Shown here in pieces: positions 8,015 to 15,763 of a stretch of DNA of 64,000 bases (positions are counted from its first letter, which is position 1; each line of letters begins with the position of its first letter). The translations under genes were made by a program, and so were the position numbers. The notes beneath the pieces are model-generated. The model was not told the origin of the DNA. It worked only from the letters and a program-made list of their open reading frames with translations, and ran no database searches. This stretch comes from Lientehia hominis (GTDB lineage: Bacteria; Bacillota; Clostridia; Lachnospirales; Lachnospiraceae): assembly GCF_021044755.1 (NCBI RefSeq), contig NZ_JAJNOR010000001.1, forward strand, positions 1 through 64,000, in the 5' to 3' direction.

Positions 8015-8989
8015 ATGAAGGTGGGAATTTTGGGAGCGGGAAATATCGCCAATCAAATGGCGGAAGCTGTCTGCGGTCTTCGTGGAAAGCAGATAGAGGC
8101 ATATGCCGTGGCGTCCAGGGCTCATGCGCGGGCAAAGGCATTTGCAGATAAATACGGTTTTAAAAAAGCGTATGGTTCATATGAAGAGCTGGTAAATGAC
8201 GGAGAGGTGGACCTGATTTATGTGGCGACACCTCATTCCCACCATTATGAGCATATGAAGCTGTGCCTGAATCATGGGAAAGCCGTCCTGTGTGAAAAAG
8301 CATTTACTGTAAATGCTGCACAGGCCAGAAAAATCTGTGCTCTTTCAGAAGAAAAAGGAATCCTGGCGGCAGAGGCCATATGGACCCGCTATATGCCCAG
8401 CCGGAAGATGATCGACGAGATCATCGCAGCCGGCGCCATCGGGGAGGTACGTTCTCTCAGTGCCAATTTGTGCTATGTCATCCACCATGTTCCGCGGTTA
8501 AAGGATCCGGCCTTGGCTGGAGGAGCGCTTCTTGACGTGGGTGTCTATACACTGAATTTCGCCTCCATGGTCTTTGGAGACGACGTAAAGGCAATGACTT
8601 CAACAGCCGTGCTGACAGACGCCGGCGTGGACGAACAGAACAGCATTACTCTGACTTATGAAGACGGCAGGATGGCTTATCTTTACAGCGGAATGTCAGT
8701 CCAGAGTGACAGAGAAGGGACCATAAACGGAGATAAGGGATACATAAAGGTTCAGAATATCAACAACTGTGAATACATCCGTGTATATGACCTGGACCGG
8801 AAGCTGAAAGCGGAATATAAGGCGCCGGGTCAGATAAACGGATATGAATACGAAGTGCTGGCCTGCCAGGAAGCGCTTAAAAACGCTGCGGTCGAATGCC
8901 CTCAGATGCCTCATTCTGAGACCATACGCATCATGGAATGGATGGATCAGCTCAGAGCTTCGTGGGGAGTTGCATATCCCTGTGAATAA
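8015..8989 (+). CDS. Gfo/Idh/MocA family NAD(P)-dependent oxidoreductase
   Basis: A 324-residue protein with an N-terminal Rossmann fold (MKVGILGAGNIANQMAEAV) and the family active-site stretch CEKAFTVNAAQAR, where Pro of the usual EKP is Ala. The C-terminal sheet domain starts near residue 125 (GEVRSLSANLCYV; GGALLDVGVYTL). Relatives oxidise sugars, inositols or dihydrodiols; the substrate is unknown. GAAGGAGG lies seven bases upstream of the ATG. The gene ends 47 bases before a GH2 glycosidase on the same strand, so the pair probably processes a sugar released by that glycosidase (inference). Confidence 0.9.
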   Translation: MKVGILGAGNIANQMAEAVCGLRGKQIEAYAVASRAHARAKAFADKYGFKKAYGSYEELVNDGEVDLIYVATPHSHHYEHMKLCLNHGKAVLCEKAFTVNAAQARKICALSEEKGILAAEAIWTRYMPSRKMIDEIIAAGAIGEVRSLSANLCYVIHHVPRLKDPALAGGALLDVGVYTLNFASMVFGDDVKAMTSTAVLTDAGVDEQNSITLTYEDGRMAYLYSGMSVQSDREGTINGDKGYIKVQNINNCEYIRVYDLDRKLKAEYKAPGQINGYEYEVLACQEALKNAAVECPQMPHSETIRIMEWMDQLRASWGVAYPCE

Positions 8990-9036
8990 AGAAACAGGGA
9001 CAGGCAGAATCAGGAGACAAGAGAGGCGGAAATTGA

Positions 9037-11556
9037 ATGGATGGATGGAAGACGAGGTGGAGTGATTCCGTTACCCCCGATCATGTCTGGGGGGAATATC
9101 CCAGACCTTCTCTGGTGCGAAACGGCTGGATGAGTCTGAACGGCCTGTGGGAATATAAATTTACAGAAGATGAAAATATGCCGGAAGCATTTGAAGGACA
9201 GATTCTTGTCCCTTTTTCTCCGGAAGCGCCTCTGTCCGGTGTGAACCGGCAGCTTATGCCGGAAGAGCTGCTCTGGTACCGGAGGTTTTTTTCGGTTGGA
9301 GATATACTGCGAAAGTATGATGCCGGCCGGCTGCTTCTGCATTTTGGAGCGGTGGACCAGTCCTGTACGATATACATCAATGGGAAAGAAGCAGGAAGCC
9401 ATGTGGGCGGATATCTGCCGTTCACATTGGACATCACGGATTTTTGCAGCAGGGAGGCGGAAAACGAGTTACTGCTTAAGGTGAAAGATGTAAGTGATAC
9501 CTCATGGCACAGCAGAGGGAAGCAGAAGCTCGACTGCGGCGGTATGTTTTATACGGCCCAAAGCGGTATCTGGCAGCCGGTCTGGCTGGAATCCGTGCCA
9601 GAGGATCCTGTCCGCTATGTCAGGATACGCACAGACTATGAGGAAGGACAGGTTAAGATCAAGGTGGGGACCAGGAAAACGGTCCCGGTACAGATAATGG
9701 TCTTAAAGCCGTTTTCCGATCTACTTGTAACGGAATTTTCGGAACACGGAGCTTTGCCTGAGGGAGAATGGGAAGAAGAAAAGGTTAGGATCAAGGCTTC
9801 TGGGAACCGGGAGTGGACGATTGACCTCGAGGATTTTGAGAGCTGGTCACCGGAGCATCCCTTTCTTTATGGAGTGCTCATAAAAACGAAACAGGATTCT
9901 GTACTCAGTTATTTTGCCATGCGAAAATGTGAGGTCAAAAAAGATGAAAATGGAATCTCCAGGATTTTTCTGAATGGCCGTCCTTATTTTCAGACAGGTG
10001 TTCTGGACCAGGGATATTGGCCTGACGGCCTTTATACGGCTCCCTGTGACCAGGCGCTTATCTATGATATTGAGCTGGCAAAAGACATGGGATTCCGGAT
10101 GATGAGAAAACATGTGAAGATAGAACAGGAGAGGTGGTATTATCACTGTGACAGGCTGGGAATGTTGGTCTGGCAGGATATGGTCAACGGAGGGAGTTCA
10201 TACAGACAGTGGTTTGTCACCTATCTGGCGACTGTTTTTAACTATCTCCATATTTCTGTGAAAGACCGCTGGCAGAGGCTTCTGTCCCGAAGGGAGAAGG
10301 AAGGCCGCGCAGAGTTTTGCAAAGAGGTCAGGGAGACGGTGAAGGTCCTTTACAATCATCCGTGTATTGTCTGCTGGGTTCCGTTCAATGAAGGATGGGG
10401 GCAGTTTGATGCAGAAGGGATCACAGAAGAGATTCGGAGCCTTGACGGAACCCGCATCATAGATCAGGCCAGCGGCTGGTATGACCAGGGAGGAGGAGAC
10501 ATCAAAAGCATCCATTCTTATTTTCTGCCTTTTATATTTCGGAAGGAGGGGCGGGCAGCAGCTCTTACTGAGTTCGGTGGCTATTCCCTGCAGATAGATG
10601 GGTATCGTCTCGGCGGAAAGGCATACGGTTATAAGCGGTTTGAATCGGAGGAGACACTTAAGAAGGGTTTGGAGCGTCTCATGGAAAAAACCGTGATTCC
10701 TTCTGTGAGAAAAGGGATATCCGCCACGGTATATACCCAGCTTTCAGATATTGAAGATGAAATAAATGGGTTGATGACATACGACAGGAGCATTGCCAAG
10801 GTAGATAAAAACTGGATGAAGGTTTTGAATGAGCGGCTTATCCGACAGGGAGAACCAAAAGGTATTTCGGTGAGTACGAGGGGAAAAAAGACGCCGTTTA
10901 ATAAAAAAAATCGCGCGGCAGTGTCTATTATTGGAGGCAGTGACGGACCGACTGCTGTTTTTCTGGCAGGAAAGAGCAGACATAAAAAAGACCGGGAGAG
11001 ATGGGAAAGGCGTCTGAAGTCTCTTTGCCGCAGTACGGTGCCCGGCACTCACACCGTTGAAGAACTGGAGAAATATCTGATCGAGAAATATGGGGCGGAG
11101 AAGCAGGATCCGAATTCCCGTTCCTATGAGATGGCCAGGCGATGTATGTGGGGAAACCTGGTGCTTGACGAACGTCCGGATCTCGTAAAAACTCCGATGC
11201 CGGCGCCTATTGGAAGGCATCCGGAGAAAGCAGAGCTGGAGGCGTATATCGGCCGGATAGAGAAGCGGAACCAGGAGGCAGAGCAGATTTCTTCCGATCT
11301 GCTTCCCATGAGATACGAGAGGTATCGGATCCTTTTAAGGAAAGACGGGAAGGTATGTGGGGAAATGAATGTGGAGACAGAGGCGGTGCGCCAGCGTATG
11401 TCAGTCTCTTTTTCCACGGAAGGCAGATGGGATGAAGCGAATGAAATGGCAGCAGACATTTACCGGTATTTCGGAGTCAGTACAGAGGATATGGAGAATA
11501 GGAGTGAACGATTCCTGGCTTATGCGGCTGCCGTGGGTGTGAACAGACATCCGTAA
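9037..11556 (+). CDS. glycoside hydrolase family 2 protein with unusual C-terminal GGSDGPT domain
   Basis: An 839-residue cytosolic protein with no signal peptide. Residues about 1-600 are a GH2 glycosidase: sugar-binding domain (YPRPSLVRNGWMSLNGLWEY, YRRFFSVGD), immunoglobulin-like domain, and TIM barrel with acid/base Glu452 in CWVPFNEGWGQFD and candidate nucleophile Glu512 in LTEFGGYSL. Specificity (galactosidase, glucuronidase or other) is not clear. GH2 enzymes of this type usually end near residue 600. Here about 220 more residues follow, including AVSIIGGSDGPTAVFLAGK at 628-646, a signature otherwise typical of Na+-translocating decarboxylase beta subunits, then a charged helical stretch and a terminal domain I do not recognise. 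The frame is continuous. Confidence 0.88.
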   Translation: MDGWKTRWSDSVTPDHVWGEYPRPSLVRNGWMSLNGLWEYKFTEDENMPEAFEGQILVPFSPEAPLSGVNRQLMPEELLWYRRFFSVGDILRKYDAGRLLLHFGAVDQSCTIYINGKEAGSHVGGYLPFTLDITDFCSREAENELLLKVKDVSDTSWHSRGKQKLDCGGMFYTAQSGIWQPVWLESVPEDPVRYVRIRTDYEEGQVKIKVGTRKTVPVQIMVLKPFSDLLVTEFSEHGALPEGEWEEEKVRIKASGNREWTIDLEDFESWSPEHPFLYGVLIKTKQDSVLSYFAMRKCEVKKDENGISRIFLNGRPYFQTGVLDQGYWPDGLYTAPCDQALIYDIELAKDMGFRMMRKHVKIEQERWYYHCDRLGMLVWQDMVNGGSSYRQWFVTYLATVFNYLHISVKDRWQRLLSRREKEGRAEFCKEVRETVKVLYNHPCIVCWVPFNEGWGQFDAEGITEEIRSLDGTRIIDQASGWYDQGGGDIKSIHSYFLPFIFRKEGRAAALTEFGGYSLQIDGYRLGGKAYGYKRFESEETLKKGLERLMEKTVIPSVRKGISATVYTQLSDIEDEINGLMTYDRSIAKVDKNWMKVLNERLIRQGEPKGISVSTRGKKTPFNKKNRAAVSIIGGSDGPTAVFLAGKSRHKKDRERWERRLKSLCRSTVPGTHTVEELEKYLIEKYGAEKQDPNSRSYEMARRCMWGNLVLDERPDLVKTPMPAPIGRHPEKAELEAYIGRIEKRNQEAEQISSDLLPMRYERYRILLRKDGKVCGEMNVETEAVRQRMSVSFSTEGRWDEANEMAADIYRYFGVSTEDMENRSERFLAYAAAVGVNRHP

Positions 11557-11561
11557 GCCAG

Positions 11562-11596
11562 AAAACCGGCCCGTGCTATATGCACGAGCCGGTTTT
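11562..11596. terminator. Bidirectional terminator between GH2 gene and PTS IIC gene
   Basis: AAAACCGGC (11562-11570) pairs with GCCGGTTTT (11588-11596), and inside it CGTGC pairs with GCACG. The A- and T-rich flanks allow it to act for both converging genes. Confidence 0.85.
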
Positions 11597-11612
11597 GCCG
11601 TATGAAATGTAA

Positions 11613-12668
11613 TCAAACGTCCAGCTTCATATCCCCGTCCTTAATCCAGTTCTTTTTTCTCATGAACCAGGATATCAGACAGGCAAGGACACCAGGAAGC
11701 AGGAAATGGAGCAGAGCAATCTTCAGAAGCACGATACCTGCGCCTTCTGCCGCGGCCATAGTCTGGAAAGTCATGATCTGTCCCACCAGGCCGGCGGTCC
11801 CCATTCCGGAGCCGACGGGATTGTTGGTCATATGAAAGACCATGGTGGACAGAGGCCCTAATATGGCGCTGGTGATAATAGCTGGCAGCCAGATGACCGG
11901 TTTTCTGACGATATTGGGAACCTGAAGCATACTGGTTCCGATACCCTGCGCCAGCAGACCGCCCATTTTGTTTTCTTTATAGCTGGCTACCGCAAAACCG
12001 ATCATGTTGGCGCAGCATCCGACCGTAGCCGCTCCCGCGGACAGGCCGGCCAGGCTCAGAGAGACGCCAAGGGCCGCGGAGCTTATGGGCAGGGTGAGGA
12101 TCATCCCCATCAGGACGGATACAATGATTCCCATGAGGAAAGGCTGCTGTTCAGTTCCCCAATTGATCAGCGCGCCTAAAGAAGTCATAAAAGCGGAGAT
12201 GGGAGGGCTGAGGACAAGGCCGACAGCGGAGCCGGCGGTGATACAGACGATCGGAGTCAGGACAATGTCCAGCTTCGTTTTGCCCGCGATCAAATGCCCG
12301 ATTTCGATTCCCACATATGCGGCAATAAACGCGCCGAGAGGTTCGCCGGGGCCGGTCAGGATGATGCTTCCGTCAACAAGCACCTTTCCTGCGATGATCT
12401 GGCTGGCAAAAGCGCCGACCATACCGCTGGTGGCCGCGGAAAGGACTACCAGGGGACTTTCCTTAAATTTGCATGCTACGCCGCAGCCTATGCCTGCGCC
12501 TGTCAGAGCCGCGGCCATTTTGCCGAAGAAGAACAGAAAGTTCCCCACAGGTCCGCCAATCAGATTTCCGATCTGCTGGATGATGGTTCCGACGATCAAT
12601 GTGGAAAAGAGGCCAGTGGCCATGCCGCTGAGGCCGTCGATGAACAGCCGGTTCAGCCATTTTTTCAT
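11613..12668 (-). CDS. PTS sugar transporter subunit IIC, PfoR-type
   Basis: A 351-residue integral membrane protein with roughly ten hydrophobic segments rich in Gly and Ala, such as GMATGLFSTLIVGTIIQQIG and GGPVGNFLFFFGKMAAALTG. It resembles the EIIC-like family that includes Clostridium perfringens PfoR. No IIA or IIB domain or gene is nearby, so it may be a transporter using EII partners encoded elsewhere or a regulator. An upstream frame extends to 12713, but AAAGGCGGT seven bases before the ATG at 12668 supports the shorter form. It converges on the GH2 gene. Confidence 0.8.
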   Translation of the reverse strand: MKKWLNRLFIDGLSGMATGLFSTLIVGTIIQQIGNLIGGPVGNFLFFFGKMAAALTGAGIGCGVACKFKESPLVVLSAATSGMVGAFASQIIAGKVLVDGSIILTGPGEPLGAFIAAYVGIEIGHLIAGKTKLDIVLTPIVCITAGSAVGLVLSPPISAFMTSLGALINWGTEQQPFLMGIIVSVLMGMILTLPISSAALGVSLSLAGLSAGAATVGCCANMIGFAVASYKENKMGGLLAQGIGTSMLQVPNIVRKPVIWLPAIITSAILGPLSTMVFHMTNNPVGSGMGTAGLVGQIMTFQTMAAAEGAGIVLLKIALLHFLLPGVLACLISWFMRKKNWIKDGDMKLDV

Positions 12669-12823
12669 AAGTGTTACCGCCTTTCTCATACTTTGCTTTA
12701 CTCTCCCAGACAATACTTATGTAAAAATAATAAATACAACTGTCTTGTCAGATGCCGCAACCCAGCATACCACAGAACAAGAAAAGAAGCAAGAGATTTT
12801 TATGAGAATTCATGGAAAAGAAA

Positions 12824-12852
12824 TTGCGGTAAAGTCCCGTATATGATACAAT
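12824..12852 (+). promoter_or_regulatory. Putative promoter for the first DUF3048 gene
   Basis: TTGCGG (12824-12829) and TACAAT (12847-12852) have a 17-base spacer in the 276-base gap between divergent genes, about 90 bases upstream of the start at 12945. Confidence 0.55.
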
Positions 12853-12944
12853 TGGCGTACATGGATGCTGGGTTTCATGTTTCCGTTTTTTGGAAATATT
12901 AGTAAGGAAACTCTGATTTCTATATGGGGGAGGCGGGAACGTTT

Positions 12945-14063
12945 ATGAAAAGACTTAAAAAAAGAAAGCTTCAAATGGGAGTATCCTTGTTTGTCATCCT
13001 GATGCTTTTGGCCGGCTGCGGCAGGAAACAGGAGGAAACTGAGAAAGCGGCTGAAACGGTGAAAGCTACGGAAACGGTTCCAGAAACGGAGGCTGTCACT
13101 GAAACGGCAGAGACAGAGCCGGAAACAGAAGCGGTCCCGGAGGGGATGGTCAGGAGCTATCTGACCGGCCAGTGGGTGCCGGAGGAGATAGGCCGCAGAC
13201 GTCCGGCGGCCGTGATGATCAGCAATGTGAAAGCCGCCCAGCCAAGCTATGGATTGAGTGCGGCGGATGTCATATACGAAGCTCCCGCAGAGGCCAGCGC
13301 CGTTCGTTTTGTTGCTTTTTTTGAGCGGTATGATGATCTGAAGGAGATAGGCTCTATCCGGAGCGCCAGGACTTATCATGCGTTCTTTCAAAAAGAATTT
13401 GAGTCCATTTTCTTCCACTACGGCCAGTGCGAATATGCGAGGCCTTATCTGGAGGGCGGCCAGTGCGACTGCGTAAACGGCGTAACAGGGGCCAGCGAAT
13501 GGGCTTACCACAGTATGGAGGGCCGTGAGAAGCCTCATCATCATTTTACGTCGGGAGAAGAGATTGAGTATGCTATAGAACGGATGGGATATGATAACCA
13601 GTATCCGGAAAGCTATACGGGCCATTATCAGTTTGCAGCGGACGGAGAGACGCCGTTCATGCCTGACGCGTCGCCTGCCAGCCGGGTATCTGTGGAATAC
13701 ATTTCCAATAAGCCCTGGTTTGAATACAATGCCGAAGACGGTCTCTATTACCGCTATCAGTTCGAGGGGCCTCATATGGACGCCGGTAATGACGAACAGC
13801 TGGCATGCAGGAATATTATCATCCAAGTATGCGATTATGAACATTATTTTGATACGGATTATCTGAATATTTTTGTACAGGGAGAAGGCGCAGGACAATT
13901 TATCACCGACGGAAAGGTGATACCGGTCACCTGGAAAAAGGACGGAGAATGGGGAGTGACCCATTATTATGATTCACAGGGCAATGAGATCAAGCTGAAC
14001 CAGGGAAAGACCTGGGTCTGTATTGTCCGCACAGAACGGGCCGGACGAGTGCAGATTTCATAA
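12945..14063 (+). CDS. DUF3048 domain lipoprotein (YerB-like), copy 1
   Basis: A 372-residue exported lipoprotein. The basic N-terminus and hydrophobic stretch end in the lipobox LLAGC (Cys25), followed by a Thr/Glu-rich linker and then the DUF3048 domain (EIGRRRPAAVMISNVKAAQP, SAADVIYEAPAE, EIGSIRSARTYH, HYGQCEYA, VTWKKDGEWGVTHYYDSQGN, LNQGKTWVCIV). The biochemical function of the family is not established to my knowledge. An in-frame ATG at 12924 exists, but the GGGGGAGGCGGG before 12945 and the signal-peptide shape favour the latter. A close paralogue lies at 25581. It is followed by spoIVA. Confidence 0.88.
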   Translation: MKRLKKRKLQMGVSLFVILMLLAGCGRKQEETEKAAETVKATETVPETEAVTETAETEPETEAVPEGMVRSYLTGQWVPEEIGRRRPAAVMISNVKAAQPSYGLSAADVIYEAPAEASAVRFVAFFERYDDLKEIGSIRSARTYHAFFQKEFESIFFHYGQCEYARPYLEGGQCDCVNGVTGASEWAYHSMEGREKPHHHFTSGEEIEYAIERMGYDNQYPESYTGHYQFAADGETPFMPDASPASRVSVEYISNKPWFEYNAEDGLYYRYQFEGPHMDAGNDEQLACRNIIIQVCDYEHYFDTDYLNIFVQGEGAGQFITDGKVIPVTWKKDGEWGVTHYYDSQGNEIKLNQGKTWVCIVRTERAGRVQIS

Positions 14064-14080
14064 ATAAAGGGTATAATGGG

Positions 14081-14128
14081 AAATCCCTTCTGCATATACT
14101 TTATCAGCATATACAGGAGGGATTTTTT
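14081..14128 (+). terminator. Hairpin with T-tract overlapping the spoIVA ribosome binding site
   Basis: Bases 14081-14097 (starting AAATCCCTTCTG) pair with 14109-14125 (ending CAGGAGGGATTT), with one G-T wobble and one mismatch, and an 11-base loop. A run of six T follows directly and ends at the spoIVA ATG (14129). The only good Shine-Dalgarno, AGGAGG at 14115-14120, is inside the 3' arm. It looks like a terminator for the DUF3048 gene and could also mask spoIVA translation on read-through messages. Confidence 0.7.
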
Positions 14129-15604
14129 ATGGACAATTTTCATGTATACAAGGACATCCAGGCAAGAACGGGCGGAGAAATCTATGTGGGAGTGGTAGGG
14201 CCGGTACGGACGGGAAAATCCACTTTTATCAAGAGGTTCATGGATCTTTTGGTGCTGCCGAATATCAAGGATGCCCACGAGAAGAGCAGAGCACAGGATG
14301 AACTGCCGCAGTCGGCGGCTGGAAAGACCATTATGACGACGGAACCGAAATTTATACCGAAAGAAGCGGCAGCTATCCAGGTGGGGAATGACGTGGATGT
14401 AAAGGTGCGGCTGATCGACTGTGTGGGCTTTATGGTGGACGGAGCGAGCGGACATATAGAGAACGAAGAAGAGCGGATGGTGAAAACACCCTGGTTCGAT
14501 TATGAGATTCCCTTTACCCAGGCAGCGGCCATCGGGACGGAAAAGGTCATTAAGGAACATTCCACCATTGGTATTGTCATCACCACCGACGGTTCCTTCG
14601 GAGAAATCCCCAGGGCCGGATACATAGAAGCGGAGAAACAGACCATCGATGAGCTGAGGGAGATCGGAAAACCCTTCGTTATGCTCCTCAACACCATGAC
14701 GCCCTATTCCGATGAGGCCAAAGGGCTGGCAGAGAAGCTGTCCGAGGAATATCAGGTACAGGTGCTCCCGGTCAACTGCGAGCAGCTTAAAAAAGACGAT
14801 ATAACCAGGATACTGGAAGAAGTGCTGAATGAATTTCCGGTATCGGAATTGGATTTCTATATGCCGAAATGGGCGGAGATCCTGCCTGCCACCCACTGGC
14901 TGAAGGAAAAGATTCTGGGCATCGTGAAGGAGATGATGGGCGGCATCACATATATGAAGGACCTGTTATCGGAATATATCCAGGGAGACGATTCTCCCAT
15001 AAAGAGAGTACAGCTGCGGCGTGCTGATCTGTCCGACGGAAAGGTCTCTCTCGACGTGATGGTAGACGATGGAGTTTATTATCAGATACTGAGCGATTAC
15101 ACCGGCGTACCCATTGGCGGAGAATATCAGCTGATGGGGATTTTGAAGCAGTTCTCCAAGACGAAAGGAGAATATGACAAGATGAAGAATGCCATGGACG
15201 CTGTCCGGCAAAAAGGATATGGAGTCATCATGCCGGAGCGGAGCGAGATTCTTCTGGATGATCCGGAGGTCATTAAGCACGGGAATAAATTTGGAGTCAA
15301 GATCCATGCACAGGCTCCTTCCATCAACCTGATTCGGGCTTCCATAGAAACAGAGATCGCTCCCATCGTGGGAGATGAGAAACAAGCGGAGGACCTGATC
15401 GCTTATATCCGGGAGAACAGCCAGGAAAATGACGACGGCGTTTGGAATACCAGTATTTTTGGAAAATCCATAGAACAGATCGTCACAGACGGCATACAGA
15501 CAAAGGTCGCTCAGATGACCGACTCCTGTCAGCTGAAACTTCAGGAAACCCTCCAGAAGATCATCAACGACAGCAATGGCGGCATGATCTGTATCATTAT
15601 CTGA
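14129..15604 (+). CDS. spoIVA: stage IV sporulation protein A (spore coat morphogenetic ATPase)
   Basis: A 491-residue protein that polymerises on the outer forespore membrane as the base of the spore coat. The N-terminus is diagnostic: MDNFHVYKDIQARTGGEIYV followed by the Walker A GPVRTGKST (residues 24-32), as in TRAFAC GTPase-like folds that hydrolyse ATP. Further marks are LIDCVGFMVDGA and the conserved C-terminal region ending in Gly-Gly-Met-Ile-Cys-Ile-Ile-Ile. The length is typical (about 490). The ribosome binding site is buried in the preceding hairpin. Its presence shows the organism is an endospore former. Confidence 0.97.
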   Translation: MDNFHVYKDIQARTGGEIYVGVVGPVRTGKSTFIKRFMDLLVLPNIKDAHEKSRAQDELPQSAAGKTIMTTEPKFIPKEAAAIQVGNDVDVKVRLIDCVGFMVDGASGHIENEEERMVKTPWFDYEIPFTQAAAIGTEKVIKEHSTIGIVITTDGSFGEIPRAGYIEAEKQTIDELREIGKPFVMLLNTMTPYSDEAKGLAEKLSEEYQVQVLPVNCEQLKKDDITRILEEVLNEFPVSELDFYMPKWAEILPATHWLKEKILGIVKEMMGGITYMKDLLSEYIQGDDSPIKRVQLRRADLSDGKVSLDVMVDDGVYYQILSDYTGVPIGGEYQLMGILKQFSKTKGEYDKMKNAMDAVRQKGYGVIMPERSEILLDDPEVIKHGNKFGVKIHAQAPSINLIRASIETEIAPIVGDEKQAEDLIAYIRENSQENDDGVWNTSIFGKSIEQIVTDGIQTKVAQMTDSCQLKLQETLQKIINDSNGGMICIII

Positions 15605-15763
15605 TTGTTGACTTTCAGTCGGGAAGCTTTTATACTGGTTCTGATAACTGCAGAGAGAAATAAGGGTGCATAGATCCGGCGGCGCCGGCTGATTCCAATA
15701 CCGCCGCAGGCCGGAATGTGCATCTTTCAAAGCTTCGACAGAGAATCACAAGAGGATGACAGA

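Noticed and set aside
12004..12846. 280-residue open frame opposite the PTS IIC gene
   Set aside because: It runs antisense across the clear EIIC frame, has a low-complexity translation rich in Arg/Pro/Ala, and no ribosome binding site.
15675..15715. GC-rich inverted repeat after spoIVA (TCCGGC with GCCGGA)
   Set aside because: The stem is interrupted and has no T-tract on the plus strand, so I do not call it a terminator. It may only reflect local GC-rich sequence.
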